64,000 bases of DNA, taken from contig VCJN01003160.1 in assembly GCA_006384855.1 (NCBI GenBank), positions 274,524 to 338,523 on the forward strand, read 5' to 3'. The notes below the pieces were generated by a model. It was given only the letters and a program-made list of their open reading frames with translations, searched no databases and had not been told where the DNA came from. Shown here one piece after another: positions 27,901-40,716 of the stretch (the stretch's first letter is position 1; each line of letters opens with the position of its first letter). The position numbers and the translations under genes are program-made. This DNA is from Tetraselmis striata (lineage: Eukaryota > Chlorophyta > Chlorodendrophyceae > Chlorodendrales > Chlorodendraceae).

Positions 27901-30900
27901 CGGCGTTGGCACGGCACTGCGGCGTAGCTGGCGTGGAAGACCTGCGGCTGGGGTGCAGCCTGTCGGACTTGGTGTCTGCAGCAGGTGACAGGCTGCACCA
28001 GCCAGGCGCTTTGATCACGGCCGCGGCGGCACTGCTGGCCGCTTCCTCCGATGTCGCCGCCCCCGTGGCTCCCCAAGGCACCGCCGCCATCGTGGGACTG
28101 ATGGGCGAAGTTGACCGGGAGGCTGCGGGACGATGCCTCGCAGCAGCGCCGCCACTGGCGGACCTGCTGTCATGGACCCACTGGGCAGCGGTCTTTGAGC
28201 CGTCACTTGGACCGCTGCCAGAGTTCCTGAGGTCATCGCAAGGATCTGCCGGCAACCTGCCCAGGGCGCTTGCCACCGCGGACGGACGCCTCCTCAAGCT
28301 ACCAGACGGCAGCGGCTCTCCGGACGGTTTGGCCGCTGCCATCAAGAGCGGCTCCGCGGACGAGGCAGCGGCAGAGCTGCTGGCGGCGGTCGTCGCTTGT
28401 GGCAGCCTGGAGCTCAGCCCGCTGCCGCGCCTTGTCACCGCTGCCACGGCCGGCTTGTCCGCCCGCCTGTCCGACCCTCCCGGGGACGCGGCCTCCATAT
28501 GGCTCGAAATTGCCGCCCTGCTGCCGCAGGAGCTGAGGGCGGCGCTGGCGGGCGCAGTCCTCCTCCCTGCCTTCAGCGAGGCGGCCGGGAAGCACCACAC
28601 GCACATGTTGCTGCTTGAGGCGGCGCAGGGGAACAGCGCCATGCTCTCTATGCTTTCAGCGATGGGCCTGGAGCTTGGGGAGACTGCCTGGTCCGACCCT
28701 TGGACAGCCCAGTGGCAGCAGAGCGATGCCCAGAAGCTGGTCAGCGATAACGTGACCAGCCTTGGGAACGGCCGAGGCGACAAGTCCTTCGCCGATGGCC
28801 GTCAGGCTGGCGCTGCGAATCTGCCGTCATGGCTCTCTGCTGAGCCACCAGCTGAGGTTGCTGTAACGGCGCCTGGTGACGAGGGTGCCGGTGATCTCCC
28901 TGCGGCTTTAGGCGCGGATGAAACTCTGGTGGCTATGGGGGAACTGGAAGCGACGCCGCAGCCTCCTGGTCTTTATATGGATAACGAGGACGCTGGCCGA
29001 GGCAGCCTGCTGGAGGCAGCGGAGGCGGTGGTGGAGGACATCCGCAAGAAGCTGGGCATCCTGCCGAGGCACGCTGGCATGGACGAGGACGTGCAGCGCT
29101 GTCTGGATGAGTACCCGAAGCTGATGGGCAACGCCTGCGACAAGTTGTCCACGGAGCTGTACAGCAAGGACAGCCACTTTGTGCTCGAGCTCATTCAGAA
29201 CGCGGACGACAACAGCTACGGCGCTGGCGTCAGCCCTGCTGTGTGCTTTGTTGTCGGTGCCGCCAACTCTATCACGGTGCTCAACAACGAGGTAACATCG
29301 GCTGAAACCGCCCGCACAGGGCTTGCCCGGGCCACTTCTCCCTCACTGCTGAGGATTCGCATCAAAGGTCGAGGGCTAAATATCAAGAATTGTCATCAGT
29401 TCAAGGTCTCAATGTCGATGTTTTCATTTCATAGGGGTTTGTCCTGCATCGAATATCAAGACAGTATCTTTTTATTCCAACACAAACACCAATACCAAAT
29501 ATATCAAGTAAAACATTCAGTATATAATACGGGTTTATCCAATACAAAACGCGCATGTCAAATATCAAGAATCGTCATCAAGTCAAGGTCTAAATGTCGA
29601 TGTTCTGGTTTGGTACGGGTTTATTCTAAAACTCGATTCGATTCGGTCTGACATTATTTTTCACTGTTTACATTCCATGTCTAGAGGTATCAGGATCATG
29701 ATCCACGCTGAACGGCGTGATGCGTCGAGGAGTCAAGGGCAGTTTCCTGATGCACCGGTCGAATCAATATACCCGTTGTTATCAACAGTATCGATAAACT
29801 GCGCGCCTATTTATCGATGGTATCGATAAACTGCGCGCCTAAATTTCGATGATATTGATCAATTGCCAACCATATGAAGTAACTTGACAGTTGAATCAGC
29901 GATGCGTCGATTTTTCAGAAAATTTTAAAAGAACGGGTTCTATATCACTGGCCTACAGTTCCATGAATTGCATTGCCAGCGCTTTGAAGTACCAGAGTTT
30001 TTTTCCCATTACCAGCAGCGAGTCGCGTGAACCAGTACCAGTACCTCCCAACTGTGAGATCGTAATCGGACGGCTGTGTAATTAAGGACCGTGGGCGGGC
30101 GGGTGGGTGGGCGGGTGGGTGGGTGGATTATAGTACTTAGTAGTACATGCCAGTAGATAAGCGCTTTAGTCATGCACCTGTAGGCCCGATCCGCTGCACT
30201 ATACGGGTACCCGTACGGCAATAAAGCTCACCGCCGAAAAATCGACGCTTCGCTGGATTATCAATCCACCGTGATCTAGCTGATGCATCTGATCCCGATG
30301 ATGTATCGACTCTTGATGCGAATGCTTACATGCTACCTGTCAGTGCATCTCTCATTGATCTGGGGCTGGGGGCAAACGCGCACAGGCTCCGTCATCTTAC
30401 GAACTGTCCCGCTGCAGGTCGGCTTCAACGACCGCAACATCCAGGCTCTGTGCAGCGTCGGGGACTCCACTAAGCAGAAGCAGGCCGGCTACATCGGGCA
30501 GAAGGGCATCGGATTTAAGTCGGTCTTCCGGATCACAGACAAACCCAGCGTCCACTCCGGGGGCTACCACATCGCGTTTGACATCCATTCGGAGCACGGG
30601 AAGCTCAACTACATCCTGCCCACCTGGGTGGGGCCGCAGTACCTGCCCGGCACACTGGCTGCGGCCGCGTGTCCGGAGCTCACCGATGAGCTGCGTCGGC
30701 CGCAGTGGCGCACCGCCATCCACCTGCCGCTCAAGGCCAGCGGTATCAGGGGTGAGAACGGCGTCAAGTTTCAGTTCGAAGAGTACGTTGCCAGCCCTCC
30801 CTCCCTGCCGTTTCCACCAGGAGGGCGTCCCCCGCCCTCCCTTTCTTGTGAATCCGGCCAGCTGCACACGCAGACGGTAGTGCGTTGCGCCTGTACTCCC

Positions 30901-33900
30901 CATCCCTGACCCGGCGCGCTGTCCCGTGCCGCCGCCCGCAGCATCGACCCCTCCATGCTGCTCTTCCTCCGCAAGCTCCGGCACGTCACAGTGTGGGACG
31001 CAGAGGCGGGGACCCGCCGGGAGATGCGGCGCCAGGACAGTCCCAACGGCGTCGTGCATGTCCACTGCGGTGGCGGCCAGGCTCCGCACTCCTTCCTGGT
31101 GGTGCGCCGTGCCGTGCAGCCGGGCGTGCCGCGTCTTGGGGTGGCCGTTGAGGAGACGGAGGTCTGCGCCGCCCTCGCGCTGGGCGAGGGCACGCGCAGC
31201 GCGCAGCAGCAGCCGGTGTTTGCGTTCCTGCCGGTCGCCTCGTACGGCCTGCGCTTCATCCTCCAGGCGGACTTTGTGCTGCCGTCGTCGCGCGAGTCCA
31301 TCAACGTGAATAACGAGTGGAACCAGCGGCTCAGGGAGGAGGTGAGGGGGCTCTTCCCCCCCCCAACCCCCCTCTCCCCACCCCCTCCCTTTCCCCCCCT
31401 GTGGGCACGCACATCTCATGCTTCTGCTGGGGTATCAAGCTGGTTACCGGTGACTTAGCTTCACGCCACTGCCGGCGGCGGCGATCCCCGGCACAGGTAC
31501 CAAGGCTGTTTGTCGACATCGTGGAGGCGTGCAAGCAGCTGGCGCCCCCCGGCCAGGAGGCGGCCGCCGCGGAGCTGTGGCTGCGCTGCGTGCCGCTGGA
31601 GGGCGAGGTGCGTGACTTCTTCCGCCCCAGCGTGGAGGCGGTGCACCGCGCGGTGGCGGGCATGCCGTGCGTGCTGGTGGAGGGCGGCGCGTGGGTGCAG
31701 CCCTGTGAGGCTCTGCTGGCCAGCAACGCGGCGATGCGGGAGTTGGTGCAGGCGGAGGGAATCCTGCAGGAGCAGGGCCTCCGCGTGGTGCACCCTGACC
31801 TCTACGCCTTCGCCCCCGCCCTCAAGGTGCGCACCCAGACCTTTTACCCCCCCCCCTTCCCCCCCCCCGGGACCTCTGGGTGTCTGCGTGTCTGGCGCTG
31901 AAAAGCCGACCCGGCAACCTTACATGTCAGGATGCTGACGCCCCGGAAAGATTCCGGAACATCGGCGTGGGTCTGACTGCTTCCTGGTACCTGTAGCTGC
32001 CCATAGTGACATGTGTTATCATTCCGCCATGGTTTGTCTGCATTTGGCCCCCGGCAGGCAGGGCGGGGTTTGTTTCGCAGTGCTAGTACTATACTCACGG
32101 AATCGGAATCACAATATAAGGATGCTCGCAATCCTTACGCATACCACAGCTACGAAGCATATCGTGCATCCGTGTTCTGTAGCACAATATTATGGATGTA
32201 TATATATGCATTTATATCCCCGAGTTTAAAACATTTGCACGTTTCAGAGATGGCAAACTTCGACATGCGACAACATGTAAACCTCTAGGTGTCAGAGGTG
32301 ATCGCGATACACCACCATCCTACGCCGAAACGGTCGCCGCCGGCAGGTGCTTTGTTCGTCCAGTCAAACATGCCGACTTTGACGCGCCGCTGCTGGGCCA
32401 CTGGCGCAGGCGGTCGGCGTGAAGGAGCTGGGCTGGGAGCACCTCGTCAGCGTGCTGGAGCGCGCCGCTGCGTCGTCCCCGCAGCGGCTGGCGGACCTGC
32501 CGTGGCTGGCGTCGGTGCTGACCTGCCTGCAGCAGTGCATGGCGGAGGGGAGGCTGCCGCCGCGGGCAGTGGAGGCCCTGCGCCGGTTGCGGGTGCTCCC
32601 GGTGGAAGGGGGCGCCTGCGTGTCCGCCGCCGAGGCGCAGGTGTACTTCCCGCTGGCCGCCGCCGCACACGGCGCCGCGCCGGGGAGTGCTGGTAGCTCG
32701 GCCGTGGCGGCGGCGGTGGCGGCGGCGGGGCTCCGCTTGAGCGGCGTCGTGCAGCTGCTGCAGCCAGAGCTGATGGAGGAGATGGCCGAGCGTGGGCGCC
32801 GGCTGGGCGCAGGCGACGGGGCGGCCGCGCAGGCGCTGCTCCGGCAGCTCGGGGTGCAGCCCCTCACGCTGCACGAGCTGGCGGAGCGTCACCTGGTGCC
32901 GCGCCTCCTTGGCGGCGCCGCAGCGGCCGGGGAGAAAGAAAGGAAGTCGGAGGAGGAGGTGGCGGAGGAGGGGGACGCGGAGGAGGAAGAGGAGGAGCTG
33001 GCGGCGATGCTGGGGGTGGTTCGCCACCACTATGCAAGCCTGTCTTCCGAGGCGGACCGCGCCGCGCTGAGCAGCCGCCTGGCCGGACTCGCCGTTCTCA
33101 CCACCAGCGGGGTCCAACGCCTCAGCGCGGACGACGGCTCCCCGCGCGCGTACCTCTCGTCCGCTTTCGGGCGCGGCCTCCTGCCCCCGAGCCTCCTGGC
33201 GGCTGTGGGGTGGGCGGCGCTGGACCCAAGCTACCTGATGCGCGGCGGCAAGGCGCACGAGTGGCGCGGCTTCTTCCAGGCCCTGGGGGCGCGCGAGCTG
33301 CCGGCTCCGACTCCCTTCCGCCGGGAGGTCAGCCGGCAGGAGAAGGCCGCCGACCCCGCCATGATGGCGGAGGAATGGGGGCATGGTCCCTACATCCTCC
33401 AGGACTGGCGCTGCCCCGAGGTGGAGGAGCTGCTCGGGGCGACCCTCGGACCTGCCGAACGGCAGGCGCTCGCGGACTTCCTCGACAGCAGCTGGGACTC
33501 CCACTTCAGCGGCTTCTCCATGGCCAGCCTGCTGCAGCGCCCCGACCCGCACCGGGCGCTCAGCCTGGAGGAGGCTCCGGGAGCGGGTGAGCAGGATTCC
33601 GCCACATACCACGGCCTGGTCTCCTCGCCCGTGCCCTCCACCTTCCTGCGCAGCCTCAGGCACAGTGACTGGCTGCCAGCGCGGAGCGGCGCCCTCCACC
33701 GGCCCGAGCAGCTCTTCAACATGGGGCAACGGGACGTGGCGGACACCCTCCTCGGCATCCAGGCTTATTTGCCCGTGCTGGACACCGCAGCCGCCGGGCT
33801 GCGCAGCCATGGCTTCAGGCAGGCCATCGGACTGGAGCGCCGCGTCTCGCCCTCGATGCTGCTGGATGCTCTACGGCACTGTGCCGCCCATCCGGACTTC

Positions 33901-36900
33901 AGAGCCAGTACCGAGGCGGTACAGCCGGTGTACGATCACCTCGCCAGCATGATGCGCGTGGACCCCAACGCCGCGGCACAGGCAAGCGGCCCACCTGCTT
34001 GCGCACACTGCCCAACCTCCGCCCCCCCCCCCCCCCCTCCCCCCCAACACACACACACACATACACACACACCTAAAGCACTGAGCCAGAACGTGGTCGC
34101 TCTTGTTGCATTTCTCTCCTCACCCGGGCGAGGTGTTGCTGATGGCCAGATTGCTGCCCCCTCCCCCCTCCCTCCCCCCTCTACCCCTGCCCGCCGCAGG
34201 TGCATCACGCCATGGCGGGTGAAGCGCTCTTCTACTTACCGGGCCGCAGCGCCAGCCAGCCGTCTTGGTATCCTTTGGCGAACGTGCGCCTCAGGTGCGG
34301 ATCGCCAAACAGCGCCCTGGGAGGGAGGCAAACACATCTAGTACCTAAGAGGCCGCCTTTTGGTGGGGCGCGCGGGGAGGGGGGCGGGGGGGGGGGGGGG
34401 GGGGGGGGGCGCTGCTGCCACGCCTGGCCGTCTCCCCATCATGTCTATTGCTTCAGTTCATGTGCGGATGGCACAGCAGCTGGCTTGTAGCCCAGTTACG
34501 CAGGGACTGATGCGCCCCGGCGCGCGTGACCGCCCGCGTTACGCAGGGACAACAGTGGAGTGATTGAGCAAGTTGACTATGAGAAGATCGGATTGCGCGC
34601 CGCCGGCAAGCGTGGCCGGTGACCCCCCCCCCCCCCCCCCCTTCATCCCCCCCCCGGCCCGCTCCCTGCCTAGCTAAAGATGTCCGCCTCAGGAGCAATG
34701 ACTTCCTTGACGTGCTTGTGTGAATTGGCTTTAGAGCCTGCCCTCGCTAACCATTCCCTAGCCTTGACCCATCCTGCTGTTTTCACCTCGTGCATGTTCC
34801 CAACAACCTGACATGTCAACGCCTGGGCTTTGTGCCGCCTGTCGCCATCCGCCCTTTATATACTGTACTAGTGCTGTCTGCATTTTATTTATTGCATGCC
34901 AAAACATATAACGGTTTTGAATATGTAAATGTATTCATCTCTGTTAGGGCTACCCTTGTTACCTGTATACAGAAAATAATAAGGGTAAAACCCGCGCGCT
35001 CCGTGTGTAGCAATGGTAGTACCCGCACTCGTCTGAATTCAAATACCGACCTATGTACCCGTATAGAAAATGGGCATGAATACGAGTGAATTTTACCCGG
35101 GGAGTCCCGTGCGGCAGTAATTTATTGATCTCAATATGTCAGTATATTATTTCCCGATTGCCTTTTGCAGCTAGCCCATGTAAATAATCTACTTATCTCA
35201 ACATTACTGATGCACTTTCCGTATGCACAAATATCGTCGAAAGACTGCCCCCACGGATATTGGTTCGGGAATACTCCACAAGTATATGGATGTGGCTGCA
35301 TCTCTCATCGCGAGCCGGCGTTGTTATTCCGGCCATGAGACGTTTATACATCGCGTGACAGGTGGCAGCTCTGTTTGGAGCTGATGGCAATGATAGAGCG
35401 GAAGTGCAGAGCCCGCGATGTGTACTTATAGGTCTCAACTCTGGCATGTTGTGTCGACCCTGGCCGCGCGCGGCGCCGCAGGGGCAAGCAGGACCCCGGC
35501 CACACCCGCTACTACGAGGTCAACCACATGGACGCCTTCTTCTCCAGCCTGGCGCTCGACCCGTGGGCGAGTGTGCCGCGTTTCCCGGCCCCACAGGAGT
35601 ACTTCCGGGTGCTGGAGGCCATCGCACGGGACAGCGAGACGGTTACCAGCGAGCAGCTCAACCTTGTGGTCAAGGTACCATGCCCTCCCCCGTCATCACG
35701 ACACGGCAGTGTCGCCCTCACGCATTGTCAAACAATTCGTCGGCTGTGGCGTGCTCACAGGCGCTGACCTGCTGATGGTGGGTGATAGGTGTTCACGATG
35801 TGGGCGGAGGGCATCAAGCGATGGCATGAGGGGAACGGCAAAGGCATCAAGCCGGAGGAGGTAGCCAGCTGGATCGAGCCCGTCTCTCCCTTGCGCATCT
35901 TCCCCACCACCAACAAGACGTGGTGCTCGCTGGCGGACGGCGTCTACATCTGCGACGACGACGAGCTGGCCAAGGCTTTCATGACGCCACCCGAGGTGGG
36001 GGTGGGGAGCCCCGAGCCCGAGGCGGGCGTGGAGGAGGATATGGCGGCGGCGAGGGCTCGGGCCGCAAGGAGTGCGGCCATCGCGAAGGCGGCGGCCGCG
36101 GAGGGGCAGGCCAAGACCATCAACTTCCTGCACGTGCCCCCGCCCGACACCCGCAGCCAGCGGGGAGGCCAGATGGCCTTCTACCCGGACACCTCCATCC
36201 TGCCCTTCCTGGACGCCATGCGCATCCCCCGGCTAAGCGCCAGCGTGGCAGTGCGGATCGTGACGCAGCAGATGTTCTTCGGCCGGCCCATCACCAACCT
36301 CGTCGCGGACCTCTTCCCCTGCGTGCAGCGGTGGATCTTCAGCCACCGCGGCCGCGCGGAGTACATCGCGCTGGAGGAGCATCTCAATGGGGAGGCCCGC
36401 CAGCGCAAGCTTGAAGAGTTCTCTTGCGAGGTCATGGCAAAGGTACCCCCCCCCCTCTATAGTAACAGAAAACAAGCAGTGAGTGCACAGAATAAGAGCT
36501 TGAAATAATGTGCCTTGCAGCCTTTTGCTCCAATATGTGGTAATTACGGCGCCCTCTTGCGTCTAATTTTCATGCGATGTCCGCGAGGGAACTCATCCGG
36601 CAAGCGCCCCGCACTGTGCGCCGCAGGTCGAGGCCGAGTACAGCCTGAAGGATCGGGTCATCGCCCCGGTCTTTGTCGAGCAGCCCGTCATCCTGGACGC
36701 GGACGGCATGCGGCTTGTGGTGTCCACTGCGGCGGAGAGGGAGTTCTCCGTGGTGTTCCGGGAGCTCAGCCGGCTGTTCACCTATGGCAAGGTCGACGCC
36801 GACTTGGTCAACTTCATGGTGAGGGTGGCGTTTGAAGCCGGCGGCGCAGGAAAGGTCGACATGGCGCGGTTTCAGGCGGATCTGGGCGACATGGATGCGG

Positions 36901-38066
36901 ACGTGGTGCCATGGGAGGTCAAGCGGACACAGCTGCTGGTCACCGACCCGATGGAGGCCTTTGATGTCGCTGGCAAATTCTCTAAGGGGGACAATGCGGC
37001 AGGTGGGATCCAGGCTGCGGATGCCACCATGCCTGGGAGGATGGCCAAGGCGAAGGAGGACGAGGCGGTGCAAGTGTGGCCGCCGCCGAGGCCGCGCGAC
37101 GAGCTCGAGCAGCTGCGGCAGCAGATCAGCCCTGCGCCGGTGGGCGTCATGCCAGAGTTCCCTGGCGGAACGCTGCAGCCGCCGGGATCCTCCGGTGGCA
37201 AAAACGCCCTCAGCCTGCCCGCCGTGGAGCCGTCCTCCGCATTCATCCTCCAGCAGCAACAGGAACATCACCGCCAGCAGCCGCCGCTGCCTTATCTGCC
37301 AGCCAACGGAGGCTCAGGTCTCCCTGGCGCAGAGGCTGCCAGCAGCGAGGCGCCCGTCCGAGCCGGGGAGCACCATCCAAGCGCTAATGCCGGGCCAGTT
37401 CAGACACAGCTGCCGCATTCGGAGGGCCCGTGGATGTTGGCCACCCATCGGGGCGTGGACAACACGCCCACAGTGGGCAGCCACGCCGGAAGCCCTTGGT
37501 CGGGAGGTGGGGCGGGTGCGTCCAATGGAGGAAGCGGCGGCGGCGGCTACAGCGAGGCCTGCAAGCTGGCGCTGCGGAACTCGCTCGGGGCTCTGCAGCT
37601 GGTGCCGCTCGAGGTACCGGGGACGCTGTCTCTGGGCGGCGACGCTGATGTTCTTCTGAGCTCCCTGGCGGACGAGGACAAGCAGCTGGTGGGCCGCGTG
37701 GGGGAGGAGCTGGTCTACCGGTGGCTCCGCCGTCGGCATGAGGGCACCGGCGCCGTGGTGGAGTGGGTGAATTATGAGGCGGAGAGCGGCATGCCGTACG
37801 ACATCCGGGTCACGCGGAAGGTGGCCGGAGCGGCGGGCGCGGAGGTAGAGTATGTGGAGGTGAAGAGCTCGTCCGCCGCCAACAAGCTGCCCTTTGAGGT
37901 GTCCCTCCGGGAGCTCCGCTTTGCAGAGCAGCACGGCCCCGCCTATCTCCTCATCCGCCTTCTCGGCGTGGCAGCAGGACTGCAGCCAACGATGATGGAG
38001 ATCCGGGACCCGGCGCTACAGCTCCAGGCCGGTGTGCTGAGCCTCGTGGCTGTGCCGGAGCAGTGA
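24935..38066 (+). CDS. NOV: NO VEIN-like protein (GHKL ATPase + DUF3883)
   Basis: Fourteen exons join in frame to about 2850 residues: 24935-25539, 25642-25846, 26012-26784, 27014-27413, 27843-29291, 30418-30782, 30942-31341, 31497-31826, 32410-33981, 34200-34294, 34547-34618, 35482-35674, 35789-36442, 36627-38066. The Hsp90-type ATPase N box ELIQNADDN (about residue 1110) and G box YIGQKGIGFKSVF (about 1170) lie on either side of intron 5. The C-terminus (about 2725-2835) is a DUF3883 domain with VGEELVYRWL and YVEVKSSS, a nuclease-fold-like signature. The first 70 residues resemble an OST-HTH/LOTUS winged helix, which is tentative. In Arabidopsis NOV is a nuclear protein needed for vascular and auxin-related cell fate; its role in algae is unknown. 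Length is close to the plant protein (about 2700). Intron 9 uses a GC donor and intron 11 holds a transposon tail. TGTAA at 38303-38307 is a candidate poly(A) signal. Confidence 0.93.
29292..30417 (+). other. Long AT-rich intron 5 of the NO VEIN-like gene
   Basis: This 1126-base intron splits the ATPase fold between the N box and the G box. It is clearly AT-richer than the exons and contains short internal repeats (TATCGAT(A)AACTGCGCGCCTA twice near 29795-29845; AATATCAAGAATtGTCATCA twice near 29380 and 29565). A G-run track (GGGC/GGGT)n lies at about 30095-30125. The direct repeats suggest an old mobile-element insertion. Confidence 0.65.
30095..30125 (+). repeat. GGGC/GGGT tetranucleotide tract (G-quadruplex candidate)
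   Basis: Eight consecutive GGG runs separated by single bases lie on the coding strand inside intron 5 of the NO VEIN-like gene. This meets the usual quadruplex pattern of four or more G runs with short loops. Confidence 0.8.
35150..35188 (+). mobile_element. Solo 3' end of element A inside a NOV intron
   Basis: GATTGCCTTTTGCAGCTAGC followed by CCATGTAAATAAT matches the terminal bases of A copies. It lies in intron 11 (34619-35481) of the NO VEIN-like gene, in the same orientation as the gene. Confidence 0.7.
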
Positions 38067-38970
38067 CCGCGAGCCACCCTGAATTCATGCCCACCTCGAC
38101 AACGGGCATCACATAGCGGCAAGTTGGCATGTTGCCAATACATTTTCACCAGTCCATAGAGGAGGGTGGGACGCCGTGCGTAGAATCTGGTATCTATTGG
38201 AATGGTAGTGAGACGTGATGCAGCAATTCCATATCTATGTTGTAACGATATTGCTGCGCATGTCCCATCCAGAAACCAGCAAAGTCGCTACATGCTAGGA
38301 GATGTAAATCTATTTATAATGAACAAGTCCTGAGGAATAATATACCGGTAATGCCAAACGAATACCTCCGCCATACCCAGGCGGTAAACAGAAACATTGC
38401 TGTTATTGGATTGGAATAGCCAAATAGCTTTTGAGCTTTTCAGCACTAACTTCGACAGTAGTAGTGACAATCGCGACGTTGCCTTTCTAACTAGATACGC
38501 AGAATTTCTGATAATGGATATTCATCAGTAATCATAATATTAAGGTTTGCCATCGAAGTAAATGTCATGTTTTTTGCAAGATGCCACGGCAGCACGCAGC
38601 AACGATCAGGCCAAGCAAGCATGCAGGCTGAGGACAACATCATCATCGACACCCCGCCAGATATTAATAGCGATCGAAAGGATTGGGTGTCGCTAGTGTA
38701 GCAACATGAAACCCTTCCTGGTTCGAATTTCGAAATGAAATATAGCGACTTTATGGCGGTCGCTATGTGTTTGCCGGTACAATATGTTTTTAGATGAGGG
38801 AATTTGTATTAATGAATGGAACATTTTGACGAATGCTACCTGCCGCTCCTATTAATTCTTTTTATTTTGATAATACCGGTACTCGTACAGCACAAGGCGT
38901 GTCGCGCTTCTCGCACATCCATAAACGCTATCGTCATTTCTTTTTTGATGTGTCACTCATAGAATTCTTA
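38067..38970. other. NOV 3' flank, AT-rich, no gene
   Basis: Much AT-richer than the coding regions. No ORF longer than about 60 codons is present and nothing is recognised besides the probable NOV 3' UTR. Confidence 0.5.
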
Positions 38971-38999
38971 TTTACATGAGCTAGCTGCAAAAGGCATAT
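38971..38999 (-). mobile_element. Solo 3' end of element A, minus strand
   Basis: On the minus strand this reads GCCTTTTGCAGCTAGCTCAT then GTAAATAAG, the terminal sequence of family A. Several GTCGCTAC words follow at 39010-39058. Confidence 0.65.
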
Positions 39000-40716
39000 C
39001 GTCAGTACATTGTCGCTACATTTAGTCGCTACTTGCGGTAGTCGCTACTAGTCGCTACACCAGTCCACATAAGTCTTTGCACAAAGAATTCCGCGCGTAT
39101 CCTCGCTTTGGTGCCCAAGCCATGGGGCCACGGGGCCATGGAGCCTTGTAATTCAGTCTATGCAATCCTCCTACGCCAAGGAGGCAGCCATTTCTCCCGG
39201 TTATCGTACTTTAATAATTTTGTTTCGGCAATGGCATTGCTTGGCACATGGCTAAAACCACAGAAAAAACGGGCAATGAATAGGGGGCAACTTGTTGGCG
39301 GCATAGCTACCATCCGTTGCAGATGCCCGCGCGCTCCCGGTGATGCGTGGACGTATGCATGCGCTGTAAGACGACCGAGCTTGAGCCCAATCCATGCACG
39401 CTGCCGATGCAATGCATGGGGCATTCCCATGAGCGTGTGCCAGTTATCCCGTCGTCGTGATGGGGCCAATCATCCCATAATTTTCCAAGCTGCAAGACAA
39501 GCGCCGTTGGCTGCGCCTCGCTGGGTGAAAGTAGCACACATAAAGTGTCTTCGATGTCATAGGTGCATGCTTATACCGCCCGCACCGTAGGCTAAGCGCG
39601 GGTTGGCCCCCTCGACAACAATGTCGCCACTGTTGCACATGTATGCGCGCATGTTGTCACACATGTCACCCATCATCCAAGGGAAAAAGCCAAAATGATG
39701 ACGGGTCCGCGCGACGTGGAGACCTATCCAAGGGGTCCTCGCGCCTGGGAGCTTGCGTGGAAGGGCACATTATATGCCCCCATCATGCACCCTCACCCAA
39801 AGTGAGTAAGATGGCTGGGATACCAGAACATGGGGGTTATTTTGAAAGAGCATAACATTTCGGCGTTTTATCAGATTGGGCTGAAAATTAGTGCGTTGGA
39901 AAGCGCATGTCACGGGCTGATAAAACGCCGAATTGTTATGAATTAAAACGTGATTGCAAGGGCGAACAGCCAGTTTGCGAATGTCGCATGCAGCCCGCGC
40001 TAGCTGACAATATACTCCAAACCCTGCGCCGCGAGGCATGTGGTTGGTGGCCAACACATGTATCTCTGCGACCATGGGAGAAAAACACGGTTATTTATGT
40101 CCAAATGTCGGCGTGCCGTGCGCTCAAACCGTTCACAGCCCGGCCGTGCAGCACTTGTCACATTGGCAGTGCCGCACAACAGGCGACGCGCGCGCCACGC
40201 GCCGTCGCATTGGCCCTAGCACACCATGTGCACGCTCTTTCATGGTTATCCTCGCGATGGCTGCAACGTCGTAGACTATGCGTGGGTTTACCGACTAGAC
40301 GCGACCAAACCCAAATCACACGCGTAAAAACATGCAGAGACTTGTGTGGGCTGCTGTACAATAATTACCGCGCGCAGCGTCATCATCAGCAGCGCGCCCA
40401 CAAGCGCCCGGCCGCCCGCCCCTGGCGGCGGGCGCAACGGGGCAACTCGCATATATCAAGCCGATGCTGCGGGGACGGGATGGTTGCTGTGCAAGCTCTC
40501 GACCGGGCGCGGACTGAGACTCAACGTCGACCCCAGCCTCAGACTCAACCTGGACCCCACGGCTGCAGCGCATTGAATCCGCCAGGCAGCCTACAGGCAG
40601 GGACATCGCTCATTCCTAGGCCGTCAACCCCCGCCCCGGCCTGCCCCGGGCGGCTCTACACTCTGCACAGGCCGGCGGCGGCGGTCGGTAAACCCTACAC
40701 ACCCTAACGACCAGCC
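39000..40716. other. Intergenic upstream of bL17, no gene recognised
   Basis: A 266-codon plus-strand ORF (39907-40707) ends just before the bL17 start, and a 160-codon ORF lies at 39108-39590. Neither has recognisable motifs, and both overlap antisense ORFs. Four GTCGCTAC words lie at 39012-39058. Confidence 0.35.

Noticed and set aside
27839-28783. 314-codon minus-strand ORF
   Set aside because: Antisense shadow of NO VEIN exon 5; Ser/Ala-rich composition typical of such shadows.
29292-29651. Extension of NO VEIN exon 5 as an open frame to 29651
   Set aside because: The conserved sequence stops at LNNE|GTAACA and resumes at GCAG|GTCGGCTTCAAC; the extra 120 codons are AT-rich intron sequence.
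32320-33810. 496-codon minus-strand ORF antisense to the NO VEIN-like gene
   Set aside because: Antisense shadow in GC-rich codons. The plus strand has an in-frame exon with proper splice sites and continuous phase.
35470-35674. NO VEIN exon starting at the earlier 35362 open frame
   Set aside because: Phase demands one base before GGC AAG CAG, which fits the acceptor at 35481. The earlier frame is different and contains no conserved residues.
39907-40707. 266-codon ORF directly upstream of bL17, possible upstream exon or gene
   Set aside because: It ends in a stop before the bL17 ATG, shows no recognisable domain, and bL17 is already complete at its own start.
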